Positions 51,682-64,000 of a stretch of 64,000 nt of DNA are shown here, in pieces. The DNA is from Phytophthora colocasiae. Lineage: Eukaryota > Oomycota > Peronosporomycetes > Peronosporales > Peronosporaceae. The notes under the pieces were generated by a model. It was not told where the DNA came from. It made no database searches and was given only the letters and a program-made list of their open reading frames with translations. Positions within the stretch are counted from its first letter, which is position 1. Every line of letters begins with the position of its first letter. The translations under genes and the position numbers were made by a program. The DNA is taken from the NCBI GenBank assembly GCA_018806915.1, contig JAGKQI010000033.1, positions 744,001 to 808,000 of the forward strand. The letters are read 5' to 3'.

Positions 51682-53190
51682 TTAGTCGTCGTCACTGCCG
51701 AATAGACTATTGAAAATGCTCATGACGCCACCACCGCTTGACTCCTCCGATGCACCTGCGCCGACATCATCGAACTCGCTACTATCACCACCGTTGCCAC
51801 CATCACCATAGATATCATCGTCTTTAACGTTCCAGTCATCTTCACGGTTTTCGGCACCAGTATCGTCATCACTGGCGACGTCAGTTGCAGCAGCAGCCTC
51901 GTCAGCTCCGCCTGCACCTGCATCAGCATCTTGGTCGCCACCGCCACCTCCCATCATGAACGGAAACATCATGCCGCCGGGTCCGCCACGAGGGATACGA
52001 GCAGCCATTTCTCCAACCACACGGTCAAACGGAAGACTTTGCAGGTAGATCTTGCCAGGTCCAGTAAGCGTCGTCACGAACAAGCCTTCGCCACTAAAGA
52101 GCACATTTTTCGCACCCTTCATCATAGTGATGTCATAATGCACACTAGGCTCAAAGGCAACAAGACAGCCACTTGAAATGCGCAGCACCTCGCCGGGCTG
52201 CAGTTCCCGCTCAATCAGCGTCCCAGAGGCTCGAACAAGGACGTCGCCACTTCCCGTCAACCTCTGCAGAATAAAACCTTCACCGCCAAAAAAGCCGACA
52301 CCAAATTTCTTGGCGAATTCCTACAACATGTGTCAGGTGTCAGGTAATTCGAGATAAAGAAGCCCAGTACTACATATACGAACCATCTCGATGTTAACGG
52401 TATCCGATCCGCACAAGAAAGCTCCTTTCTGGCAAATAATGGACCCACCAAGGAAGTCGCTCAAGCGGAGGTGCACAATTTTGCTGGGAAAACTCGTACC
52501 AAGCGCCACTTTCCCCTTCTCAGTGCCATGATAGGTGAAACGCGACACGAAAAAGTTTTCGCCAGTCATCATACGCTTCATGCCTTGACCAAAACCTCCA
52601 GCAGTGGTCGTCTCCATCTCAACTCCTTCCGTCATGTAGATCATGGCTCCCGTCTCCGCACGCAAGCACTGTTCAGGCTCGAGCTCAATCTGCATCAGAA
52701 TCACGTCAGAATGTATACATGTGCACACGTTTCACCATCAATTTCGTCTTACGTGCACCACTTGGGAATCATGTCCTTCAACGGACATGGCTGTATCAAA
52801 GTTGATCGGTACGAACACTTCGTTCCCCGTGCTTTCGTGATGCGGCAACGTGACCGCCTCGCTTTCCTTCTCGGGCTCAGACTCCGAAGGCTTTTCAGCA
52901 GCGACTGACGGCGGAGTCACACCAGGGAGATGACGGACAGTCTTGCGCAGGTCCTTGTTGTAGTAAACCACGTCGCCTACAGCAGAAAAAGAAAAGTAAA
53001 ACTCTTTGTTATAGCCGATCGTATCCTTTTGTCGGCCTTGGCACCCCCTGTACGCACCGTTCCTACGTGTGATGGCCTCCCACCCATCAGGGAGCGCAGA
53101 TGAGAAAGCTCTGGCCTGAGCCAAACGAATAAGACCAGCAGAGGTCTTCTTCACCTTCGGCACGAAGCGGAGCACAGTGCGGCGCAGCAT
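51682..53190 (-). CDS. WW-domain/AIM24-family mitochondrial protein
   Basis: Four exons, 53190-53058, 52976-52753, 52689-52384 and 52320-51682, with GT-AG introns of 81, 63 and 63 nt; together 433 aa. The N-terminus MLRRTVLRFVPKVKKTSAGL is Arg/Lys/Ser-rich without acids, a likely mitochondrial presequence. A WW domain follows, formed across intron 1 (LPDGWEAITRRNG then DVVYYNKDLRKTVRHLP; second Trp replaced by His). Next comes the AIM24 beta-sandwich fold (EPEQCLRAETGAMIYMT, then KKFGVGFFGGEGFILQRL). The tail is Gly- and Asp-rich. AIM24 proteins act in mitochondrial inner-membrane organisation in yeast. The WW domain at this place is unusual. Confidence 0.88.
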
Positions 53191-55420
<2,230 letters not shown>

Positions 55421-55685
55421 ACCCGTCGTAGTCGTTACGACCTCCTTGCTGATCACCTTCGTGCACCTCGTGAGTAGTTTAGCCCGAGAGGTTAGTGGCT
55501 TAGCATCTACAGAACAGAGATCATATTACCTTGCTTAACCCGCTGCTTTTTGCTACACATGACTTCAATGCAAACCTGCCTTTTTCGTCCGTTTCAATCC
55601 GTTTATCGAAAACTTCAACTTGACCTGATCTATTTCGGTGGTAAGGTGTTGCCTTACGTGCATCTGGGCACTCAAGTTAAGAGCT

Positions 55686-56786
55686 ATGCATAACTTGACT
55701 CCTTTCGGTCGTGATGGTCCGGAAATTCTGCCTCCTCGGATGACTACGGCGCAGATTCGCACTGTGGGGACTGCGCAGGCCTCGTATGCACCTTTTCGCG
55801 AGTCTTTTTTCTTTGATCCTCGAGCCAACACGGCTTTAAAAAAAGGTGGGAGGCCACCAGACAAGCATGTATATGCACGAGATTCGAAGCGAATGTGGAC
55901 AACTCAAGGCCCCAGTATCGACCCGCGTCTACCCAGAACAGCGGTGAAACCAGGCACTGCTTTCCAGAACGAGTGTCCTAGTGTAGATCAACTCTACACT
56001 TCCAACCACAATTCTTTGGGCTATGACGTCCATCGTACGTTAAAAGCTGCAGATTGTATCTCTCTCTGGTGGTCAAACAGTAGTGCTCTGCAACAGGTTC
56101 TTTGCGTGGAACAAGTTTGTGCAGTACGACTAAACGATTCACATATGTAAGTGCGATTTTGTCTAAGCAAAAAGGAGAATTTGAATCGACCTTGTTCAAC
56201 CTTTACAGAAATCGGCAACTCCTGAGTGCGTCGGACCCGGATCTTACGACGTTCTGAAGAAACCAAAAGGAATTGTTACAGACCCGCCACCACGGCAGAT
56301 AGGAGGGGTACGTACATGTACTAGCTAGGTGTAAAAAAAATGTTTTTAACTGTTCGTTTGTTTTAGGACTATCCTGCACCGGATCGACTTGCTCAATGGG
56401 GAGGCCGACTTGACTCGCGATCGATGGACAGCGCTGGTGAATGGAAACACACATCAGAAATTCCTTCCGTTACTAAGTTTTCATTTCGGAAGGCGCGTGC
56501 TTCCACGTGGATTGAGCAGGTGGAGCAACGCCAGCGGAGAGAAAACCCGTTGGCACGACGTGAACCCGAGTTTTCTGCCATTTTAACTCCCGAACAAAGA
56601 CTTCCTCAGTTTCTACAAGGAATAAGCAGCCCTGTGCCTAGTCATAAAGCAACGACTAGATCGACTCCACCACCAGAACCGATTCATACAGCTACGACTA
56701 GATCAACTTCTCCATCAGAACCGATTCAACCATTGGTTGTCTCACTTTACCCACCGACTTCGGACGACCACTCTGAGTCACCTTGA
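55686..56786 (+). CDS. Sperm-tail PG-rich-repeat (STPGR) protein, probably flagellar
   Basis: Four exons, 55686-56034, 56097-56146, 56209-56307 and 56367-56786, give 305 aa; all phases agree and introns are 59-62 nt. The text includes FFFDPRANTALKKGGRPP, RSLRGTSLCSTTKRF across a micro-exon of 50 nt, and TPECVGPGSYDVLKKPK, which has the PGSY core of sperm-tail PG-rich repeats (SHIPPO family). Later come SEIPSVTKFSFRKARAS and a Pro/Thr/Ser-rich tail with a duplicated ATTRST(P/S)PPEPI-type motif. Such proteins bind axonemal doublet microtubules. The gene follows beta-tubulin by 265 bp on the same strand. Confidence 0.7.
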
Positions 56787-56824
56787 ATATATTTGATGTA
56801 CTTCTACAACTGGGTATCCACAAA

Positions 56825-59800
56825 TTATTTACTTTGCACTAGCTCTGAGAGCGGAGGGAGTAGTGACTCTTCAAGTGAAGTAGCTAACTGGTCTGATTGT
56901 CTTCTGCTGTTCATCGAAAGCTCCAATCGCTTGGAAAGAGAAGTGTTGCTTGAAGGGAGAAGACAAGTTTGGAGCTCCTGAAATGCGTACACATCGGCTG
57001 TGTCGACCAGGCAATTGTCATCTAGATAATGCGAAACAATCGTATCCTTGACCGTCGGGTGTTCAGGAACCAAGAAATATGTCCGCATAGCATCGTTCTC
57101 GCTAATCTGTACCTGGTCAGCGCGCTCTTCAATCTTAAATTCAGGACATTTGTGAAGATGTGTGTACGCAGCGTCTGAAAGCTGAATGCGGCCTGGAACA
57201 CCTCGAGATTCCATGAGATTGGCTATCACCGTGTGTTTCCCCCAGATGAGATATCGCGGCTTTTTGATGCCAACCACACCACCCACAACAGGGCCAGTGT
57301 GAATCCCGATACGCATTTGCAGCTCCACGTTCGCCTCAGCACAGAAACGTTCAATCTCTCGAAGCATTTCAACAGCAAAAGCGGCGATTGCTGCTGCATG
57401 ATTCTTGCTACTTTTGTGACTCGGCAAGCCCCCAACAACGATGAAAGCATCGCCCACTGTGTCCATCTTGTATACTCCCAATTCATCCAAGTGGCTGTCA
57501 AACGCTGAGTAAATTTGATTGAGCATCACACAGATAGCTTCAGGGTCAAGCTTTGCGCCCAGAGGGGTAAACCCCACCATGTCCGAATAAAGCAGTGTTA
57601 CTTCAGTAAGTTCATCGACGATAGTGGACTGCTGCATGAGGGCCTCAGCGTATTGTTTCGACGGTAACATATTCGTAAGTAGATCTTCACATTTCTGTTT
57701 CTCCAGTTGTAGAGTGCATTTTAACAGAAAGTCGTGACGTAACCCAAGCTCTCTTTTGTATCCGAAGAGGATGGAAATCCAGGAGGCAACGAACAGCAAG
57801 TAAAACCCCTCCGACATGTCTGCCCATACTTCAGGGCGCCGTAAACAAGTGCATACCACAAAAGCCACGTATCCCCACGTATTGATTAGAGCAGCATTGC
57901 GGAAACGCAGTCTCATCGCCAAGCCAGCTATCACAGCATACAGTATATTCCCATCCAAGAAAGTAATTTTCTGTTGTCCTCTCGGTTGGGAGTCTTTAAA
58001 AGTGTTCAACGCGGTAAGCAGCTGGATATTCAATACCAAAACGAAAACTAGTCCTGTACCGGTACCCCACTTCTCTTTCAATCTGGCTAGATGTGGATAC
58101 TTTCGAAGTAGTTTTACAATCGAAAGTAGAATGGCGATCGTAATGCCGTAGATAGAATAAGTTCGAGCATTTCTTGCAGCCTTATCCGGGTAATTGCTGG
58201 ACGTGTAGGCTCTGTAAATGATCGTGATCACCAAGTAGACGACAGACATGCACAGTCCCATGCAAAACTGAGGCGTGCTGTCACGGGCGTGTTCGAAACG
58301 AAATGAATTCTCCATCTCACTTGCCGTGTCTTTTACACTTTGAATACTTCGTGAATCTTTCGCATTTTTGCTGTTGTTTTTCAGACTTGAGGCGGTATCT
58401 GGAGCCGCTTGTACCCGAGAAGATTTCCCACGAAATTTTAGCCATTGTTCTTTATACTTGCAGGGGAATTTTTGACGAAAATCCAATGTCACTCGCTGAA
58501 TTTCCACGTCTTTCATGCAGCTCAGGTAGTCATCACTTCGATGGTGCAATGGTGACTTGTATTCGAGATCTTTTGCACGAATTGACTCCTCCGCTGCAGT
58601 CTCAAAATCATTATAAATACCAGAAGCAGCGATTTTTCTTGGAGTTGTCAACGTGGCCTTTCCTTCAAGCCAAAAAAGCTGTACCATGCCTTTTCCCTTC
58701 AGGTTTACTAGGCCTCGCTCAGAAATATCAAAATACCCACTTCGAGCGAGCAATTCACGAGAACGAGCACTGATTTGAATTTTGCCAGCACAACCGGATG
58801 AGCAAATACGTGACGACGTGTTCACGGTATCTCCAAAGAGGTGATAACTGTACGTCTTGCTCCCGACAACACCTGCGACCACAGGACCGGAGTGAATGCC
58901 AATCTGAAGTTGGATATCGACACCGTTAAAATTCCAAGACTCCTTTTCGCAGATCCGCATCATCGTTAACGCCATTTCAGCCACTTTCTCACAATGAAAT
59001 GGATCCCGCTTTGGCACTCCTGCCGCACACATGTATGTTTCCGCAATAGCCTCCACTTTGTAAACTTTGTGTGCATCGGTAGCTCTGTCAAAGCAGAAAA
59101 CAATGCGATTCATAAGCTGGACTAGCTCAATAGCTGACGCATTCTTGGATAGGACCTGGAAATTGCTCACGTAGCAGAAAAGAATTGATACTTCGTCGTA
59201 ACTTTCAACCAGTCCATCCGTGCAGTTATCTTTCAAACGTTCCTTAATGTGCACCGGCAGCATCGTTTCCAGTAAATTATCTCGCCGCTTCCGTTCTTCG
59301 TCAACTCTCAAACGTATCACAAACTCTTGACGCACATATCGTTCACCGTGATACGCTGTGAGCGTACAGAAAGCTATCATCGCACAATTCGTCGTGGCAT
59401 CGAGGTCATCCCATGTGCAAGCATGACAGACCCCCACCGCGAACAATATTTTGACAATTATGTGCCAGCATGCACAAATGGACGCCATAGTGAAGCGCAT
59501 GCCGCTTGCGGCGTAGATAACGACGATAAATATCAAATTCATAGCACGAACACTTTTTTGAGAGGCAAACAGTGTGAGTTCCTCGACCTTATCCGCATTC
59601 GTAGCTGCCTCATCGGTCTCTTCCTCAATGGAGCTCATCAGAAAGGTAAAACGAGGGAGCTGGTGTACCACATCTAACACCAAGTAGTGCAAGAGCAAGA
59701 GTCGATCAAAATGCCGACGAAACCAACTTGTAGATATCATTGACTGGAAGAATAGTGACAGCAAAATCGCAACAGCACGCGTGATGAAGACAAAATTGTG

Positions 59801-60258
59801 CTGAACTCGAGCTTGCGTGAGGTACTGGCCGTCAGCATCACGGCATGGACCAGGATCACGATCCGACTGGCAGTTCGGACTTTCCCGACGACATACATGT
59901 TGAAGTGTTTGCAAAACGCTTCTTCTTGGGAAGTATCTCGAAAGCGTAAGGGAAAAATCTTCATGTCCACTTGCACCGACACTTCCGTAGCGGTGGCAAT
60001 TTCAGTTTTCAGGAAATTTTTAGAACTTGATCCTCCAAGCCCGTCCAGTCTTCCGGTGCCTCGTGCAAAATTACTGGGGTGAACTTTAGAATCGAAAGCT
60101 ACTACATCCGGGTAAAAAACACCGTGGGTACTTGAGATCTTCCTTGGGTTATCCTGGGCAGCGTTGCCCACTGAAAGAATGCGTTGTCGATGACTGTTTG
60201 TTCGTCGTTCGGTGTCCACTGGGGAAAGTTGTTGCTCCTCTTTGTGGCCATCCTCCAT
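56825..60258 (-). CDS. Two-domain transmembrane nucleotide cyclase (one frameshift)
   Basis: Reads from ATG 60258 to 59737 in one frame and to 56825 in another; one base appears to be missing near 59825-59835 (coding strand CTGACGGCC). Total about 1140 aa. Topology is two sets of about six membrane helices, each followed by a class III cyclase domain. Domain 1 (starting near TMLPVHIKERL) lacks metal-binding Asps (FCYVSNF and IAETYM), but has FGDTVNTSSR with catalytic Asn and Arg and a KVEAI Glu at the guanine-selecting position. Domain 2 has both metal Asps (YSDMVGFT, DTVGDAF) but not the Asn/Arg pair (GKHTVIANLM). The two make one active site. The guanylyl cyclase call is inference. Confidence 0.82.
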
Positions 60259-60640
60259 GCCGTATTGATGTCAGAGGTTTGCTTGAACAAAGTGTGACGT
60301 GTCATGCACTAAGCTCGAGGACGTAAACGCTTCTGGACTCCGTGACAAGGAACTTCGATGTCAGCCGGAGGCCGTTGCTGAACGACCCCGATATAGACGT
60401 CCGTTAGCGCTTAGCCATCCAGTATCACCTCAAAATTACGAACGGAGATCAATCTGTAATAGAAAAAATAAATAAAAGCACGCACAAAGTCCACTGTAAT
60501 TCCCCACGTCACACTAGAACTTGTGTATACATGTACTACTTGGCAGCTTGTGGCTTGGGTCTCTTAGCCGGGTTACGTCCAGGGATCTACATAGAACCAC
60601 AAGTAAAGATCAGCTTTAGCTGCGACTAGTAGAGTAATTT

Positions 60641-61033
60641 CTACTGCGACCGACGCACCAACACGTCCGGGTTCTTGGGGTCCTTTACCCACGTAATGTT
60701 GCTGACGTTATGGCTCTCCTTGAACAGCAGCAGGAATTCACCCACGCGTTCCACCTTTCCACCCCATAAATAAATGCGGTTGCTCTTGAGCACCACCTGC
60801 GACCCAGCCAATTGCAAGATATCACCCAACCTCACGTGTAGTGCTGTTGTCTTAGGCAGCACGAGGCTCACACAGCCCGAGTCGTCGCCCACCAGCAGCG
60901 TCGCATTGTTGCTGGCATTACCCTCGTCCTTAGCGTTGCTCTCCAGTACCACAACCTTCACATTGACCTCTTTACCGCTCAGTGAAGGGCTCAACTCCTT
61001 CACGCGTATTAGCACTAGCGTCTTCTTCGACAT
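60641..61033 (-). CDS. SOSS-B/NABP-like OB-fold single-strand DNA-binding protein
   Basis: A 130-aa single OB-fold. VKELSPSLSGKEVNVKVVVL, LRLGDILQLAGSQVVLKSNR-like strands and VGEFLLLFKESHNVSNI match the NABP1/2 (hSSB1/2) pattern, where the last strand is followed by a short NxSxP-like tail. In animals SOSS-B binds ssDNA and helps homologous recombination. The C-terminal Pro-rich tail of animal homologues is absent. It is divergent from the next gene with 115 bp between starts. Confidence 0.7.
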   Translation of the reverse strand: MSKKTLVLIRVKELSPSLSGKEVNVKVVVLESNAKDEGNASNNATLLVGDDSGCVSLVLPKTTALHVRLGDILQLAGSQVVLKSNRIYLWGGKVERVGEFLLLFKESHNVSNITWVKDPKNPDVLVRRSQ

Positions 61034-61148
61034 GGTAACTTATTCCTGCGTTAAATTACTTCGCTCGATTTCTAAGCCGGTTATTGGCTAAAAATAATAG
61101 TGACATGGCACTAACGGCAAACGGCCGCTTGAAGCTACTATTAGCGCC

Positions 61149-64000
61149 ATGAAGCGCATCTTCCACCGGCGGACGCGAAGCCCCTCGGCCTCCTCTTCGT
61201 CTGACAGCCCGACACGCACTCCATCTGCTGTGTCATCACCTCGTCGAGCTGCGTCTGCGTCTGCCAAGACCCTCGCGGCCAAGAACGGGCCGGAATTGAC
61301 TGAGAAACAAGCCGCTATAAGTGAGGCGTTGCGTGCTAAAATTGTTGCTTTTACGACGGCAGCGCTGCCTCAAGATCAACATCAAGCACTAGATTATCTC
61401 TATGATGTATTGGTAGTTGATGCGCAGCCTCCACTACGCTCAGAGGGTGGGAGAAGGCTACTGAATGAGCGAGATACCAACACTTTGGTTAGTGTGAGTG
61501 CTCAGAGGCTACGAGGCTGCTTCAGTCGGGCGTTAGAGCTGTTTAATGCAGGCAGACTGGACGGCAAGACTGATGTGAAATTCGTGGTGGCTATGGAGGC
61601 AGAAGAGAGACGTCACGTGCTGCAGCTACTGCACTTATTGAAGACTTTACTGGTATCTGGAGACAACGCTCAAGCTCTTCTGCTGGTGGGTGAAAGAATC
61701 CCATCAACTTTTGTGAAGGTGGTGAAGGCTTTGAGTGATGGTGGTGTTGGAGATGCCCATGAACTGGTGGAGGTGATGCTGGGCGTGCTGGCATTGCTTT
61801 CCACCTCACCAGAAGTGGTACAAGAGCTGAGTGAAAGCAGCACGCTTCATCGCATCTTTCACTTGGTATTTGCAGAAGAAGAGCTACAAATGGCTGTCTT
61901 AAAGGTATTTATGTGTGAAGATGGGAACTTCTAGCAGCGATCTGACTGACATCTGAGCTTGATGTTTGTATTGGGCCAGGTAGTGGAGGCTTTGGTCCAG
62001 AGTCTCCAGCCTAGCAGGTGGAAGTCGATGGTGAAGCAACTCTACGAGGAGCGTTGTCTGCTTACCTTAGTTGACCGTGTGAGTGGAATAGACATGCTGG
62101 CAAAGGTGGTCTTGATCACAGCTCTGGTGTTGAAGCGGGCACATACAGCAGGCTTCTCCGACTTGCACAAGCAAGTGCAAGCAGATCGACAGTGTCACAA
62201 AATTTTAAATTCGATGATGCAGGTGTTTGAATCCCGACAACGTGCAATCTGTGCTGAAGAGCTCACGGCATCTTCTCTAGAAGCTCTTAGACAACATGAT
62301 CAAGACCTAGCGGATGCTGTTGCAAAGCTGTGCATGGCAGGGAGCGAAACTCTCCCTCCGAGAAGCAATGTTTACCAGAACAAGGCTTTTAAGCTGGTGC
62401 TGGATTCTACACCACCTGGTGGCGGACGATCATTGTTTAATCCCGAGGCATTTGGACTTCTTTCAGATATTCTTGCATATCTGCGCCGCGCGACGAAGGC
62501 TGAGAGGGAGAGACTAAAGGAGGACACTCAATTGTGCGATGTGTTGGCTAAAGACAACGAACGCCTTGAGTGTCGTTATCTCGAGAAACTCTGTCAAATT
62601 ATTGTCACGAACCCGTTTGACTATGAATTTGTGAGCGTAAGTACTGGATCTAAACGTGGGTATGTGTGCTGTTTGTAGTACTAACTCTGAAAAGTTAACT
62701 TGTCTGACTGTCATAGAAATCCAATTTGATTACGCGGGCGATCGAGCAGCTTGACGACTACTCAGAAATGGCCCAGCATACAATTTTATCAGTACTCTCT
62801 GGAATTGCGATTGAAGCAAAGGTGATTCCGTATGCCGAACTTACGTTCATCAATGCATTCATTCAGAAGGTCAGTATGATATGATGCCTGGCTGTGCGAT
62901 GTAGTAACCATCATTAACCTAGTTTCACGTGGTCAGGATACATTCCAACGGCATTCGATCCATGCTATTCTCGCATTCATCGCCAATTTGCTTCGGTTCG
63001 ACGAAGTATATCACGAAGTGTTGCGCTCTGTCGGCCTAGTGAGTACTGTTGTTGGTCTGTTTCTTGACCAAACAAATGCTGTTTGCTCTGGAGCAGGATC
63101 AACTCAGATTAGAGTGGAGTACCCGACAAGCGCGACAAAGGCTGATGGATCTAATACTGGTCGGATTAGTGCTGATGAAAAGATTATTATCTCGTTACTG
63201 GCGTCCCATTGTCATCAAAGAGCACGGCGGCGTAGCCAGTGTCGTGATGCAACGAGTCAAGCGGATTATCTTGTTCTCATCGATATAATGAAGTTATTGG
63301 CTGACGGTGCCAGTCACCTAGCCAAGGATGAAAAGTATTTCGAAAGAACACTGTGCGGATTGCCGATGCTCGAGAGCGTTTGCACTCTTATTGGGAATAC
63401 CAGTTTTCAAGTGGAAGGTCTTGCATTATGGGTATCTATTATCCGGTTCTCGTTGACACTGCAGCGCGAAAGCACAGCCCTCCATAATGTGGTCAACTGT
63501 CTTTTACAAGCTGTTCGCTATGTAACGTTGGCAGTCTACTTTCCAGATGATGGTGACGTCACGCTAGCGTTTCCTGGAAGTGTGGCTGCGTTACAAGAAG
63601 TTCTCACTTTTATTAAATCCCTGCTACACCCGAAGTCAGCGTTGACGTCACCCGCGAATTTGTATGGAGATCGTATCATTTGCATCGAGGGGCCGACGAG
63701 AGATCGCGTTCTCAGTGCTTTGGTTGATTGCGATTTAATTTTGTCGCTTTTGGGTATTTTGCACTCGGTGGTGAAAAAGTGGGAGTTGAATGAAGATCCT
63801 AATACGAGTGCTGATGGTGCTACGTCTTGTTCTGCGATGATGCTGACGTTGCAGTCCATTTATTCTATTGTCGCCACGAATTCAGAAGCTGAGCAATCCT
63901 TCTGCAGGTGAGCGGATTGAAGTATTAACTCGCGTATTTTTTCTTACTTTCGTTTATCGTAACTGACTTGTGGCGCCATACTTTGCTAGCTTGATTTCAT
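61149..64000 (+). CDS. WDFY3/BEACH-family-like giant protein, 5' part (runs off the window)
   Basis: Exons at 61149-61904, 61980-62636, 62717-62878, 62937-63907 and 63990 onward, joined by GT-AG introns of 58-82 nt with agreeing phases. The N-terminus is Ser/Arg-rich, then helical repeats of armadillo type. IPSTFVKVVKAL matches in position a WDFY3 segment (VPSTLVKCLYLF-like), and later helical segments follow the same order. The conserved BEACH and WD40/FYVE parts would lie beyond the window. These proteins are very large (>3000 aa) scaffolds in autophagy and membrane traffic. The assignment rests on weak similarity. Confidence 0.5.

Overview
The window looks like nuclear DNA of an oomycete, most likely Phytophthora or a close Peronosporales relative. 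The evidence is compact genes with short GT-AG introns (about 43-130 nt), two proteins with the Cys/His 'HGGG' repeats that oomycete annotation calls WRKY19-like, a piggyBac element with an oomycete-style transposase, a chromodomain Ty3/gypsy element, a possible Crinkler-like N-terminus, and flagellar/cytoskeletal genes. No prokaryotic features, rRNA genes or clear tRNA genes were seen.

Layout. 0-9.4 kb: partial NudC (-), PEX3 (+), DOT1-type methyltransferase (-), a 4.0-kb piggyBac element with intact TIRs and TTAA target duplication ending 33 bp before the DOT1 start codon, then G6PD (-). 9.5-15.6 kb: accessory DNA with a short pogo-type element nested inside one arm of a MITE, a perfect 45-bp palindrome, decayed coding fragments, a WRKY19-like gene and a dispersed repeat. 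15.7-25.3 kb: an ALIX/BRO1 protein, a possible Crinkler-like N-terminal fragment, and a 1930-aa single-pass membrane protein carrying 27 ricin-type lectin subdomains. 25.3-32.5 kb: mostly decayed sequence plus a second WRKY19-like gene and tandem repeats. 32.5-45 kb: a transposon island: a complete 7.9-kb chromodomain Ty3/gypsy element (LTRs differ at 3 events only, CCTGT target duplication, reading frames broken, long antisense ORF), a broken PX-domain gene, a Mutator-like transposase and a broken TKL receptor kinase. 45-64 kb: AMMECR1, a kinesin-4-like motor, a WW-AIM24 mitochondrial protein, beta-tubulin, a sperm-tail PG-rich-repeat protein, a two-cyclase-domain transmembrane protein, a SOSS-B-like OB-fold protein and the 5' part of a large WDFY3/BEACH-like gene.

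How genes relate. Beta-tubulin, the STPGR protein, the kinesin and the cyclase lie within about 14 kb and fit zoospore cytoskeleton and signalling, but this is gene proximity only. The observations most worth following up are two arrays of a TCTGTA motif with a strict ~20-bp period in AT-rich spacers; the cyclase, whose two catalytic domains carry complementary halves of one active site in the order opposite to animal adenylyl cyclases; the antisense ORF of the gypsy element; the intron built from a 12-bp repeat; and the giant lectin. Many frames are broken by single-base indels, some in homopolymers, so assembly error must be weighed against true pseudogenes.
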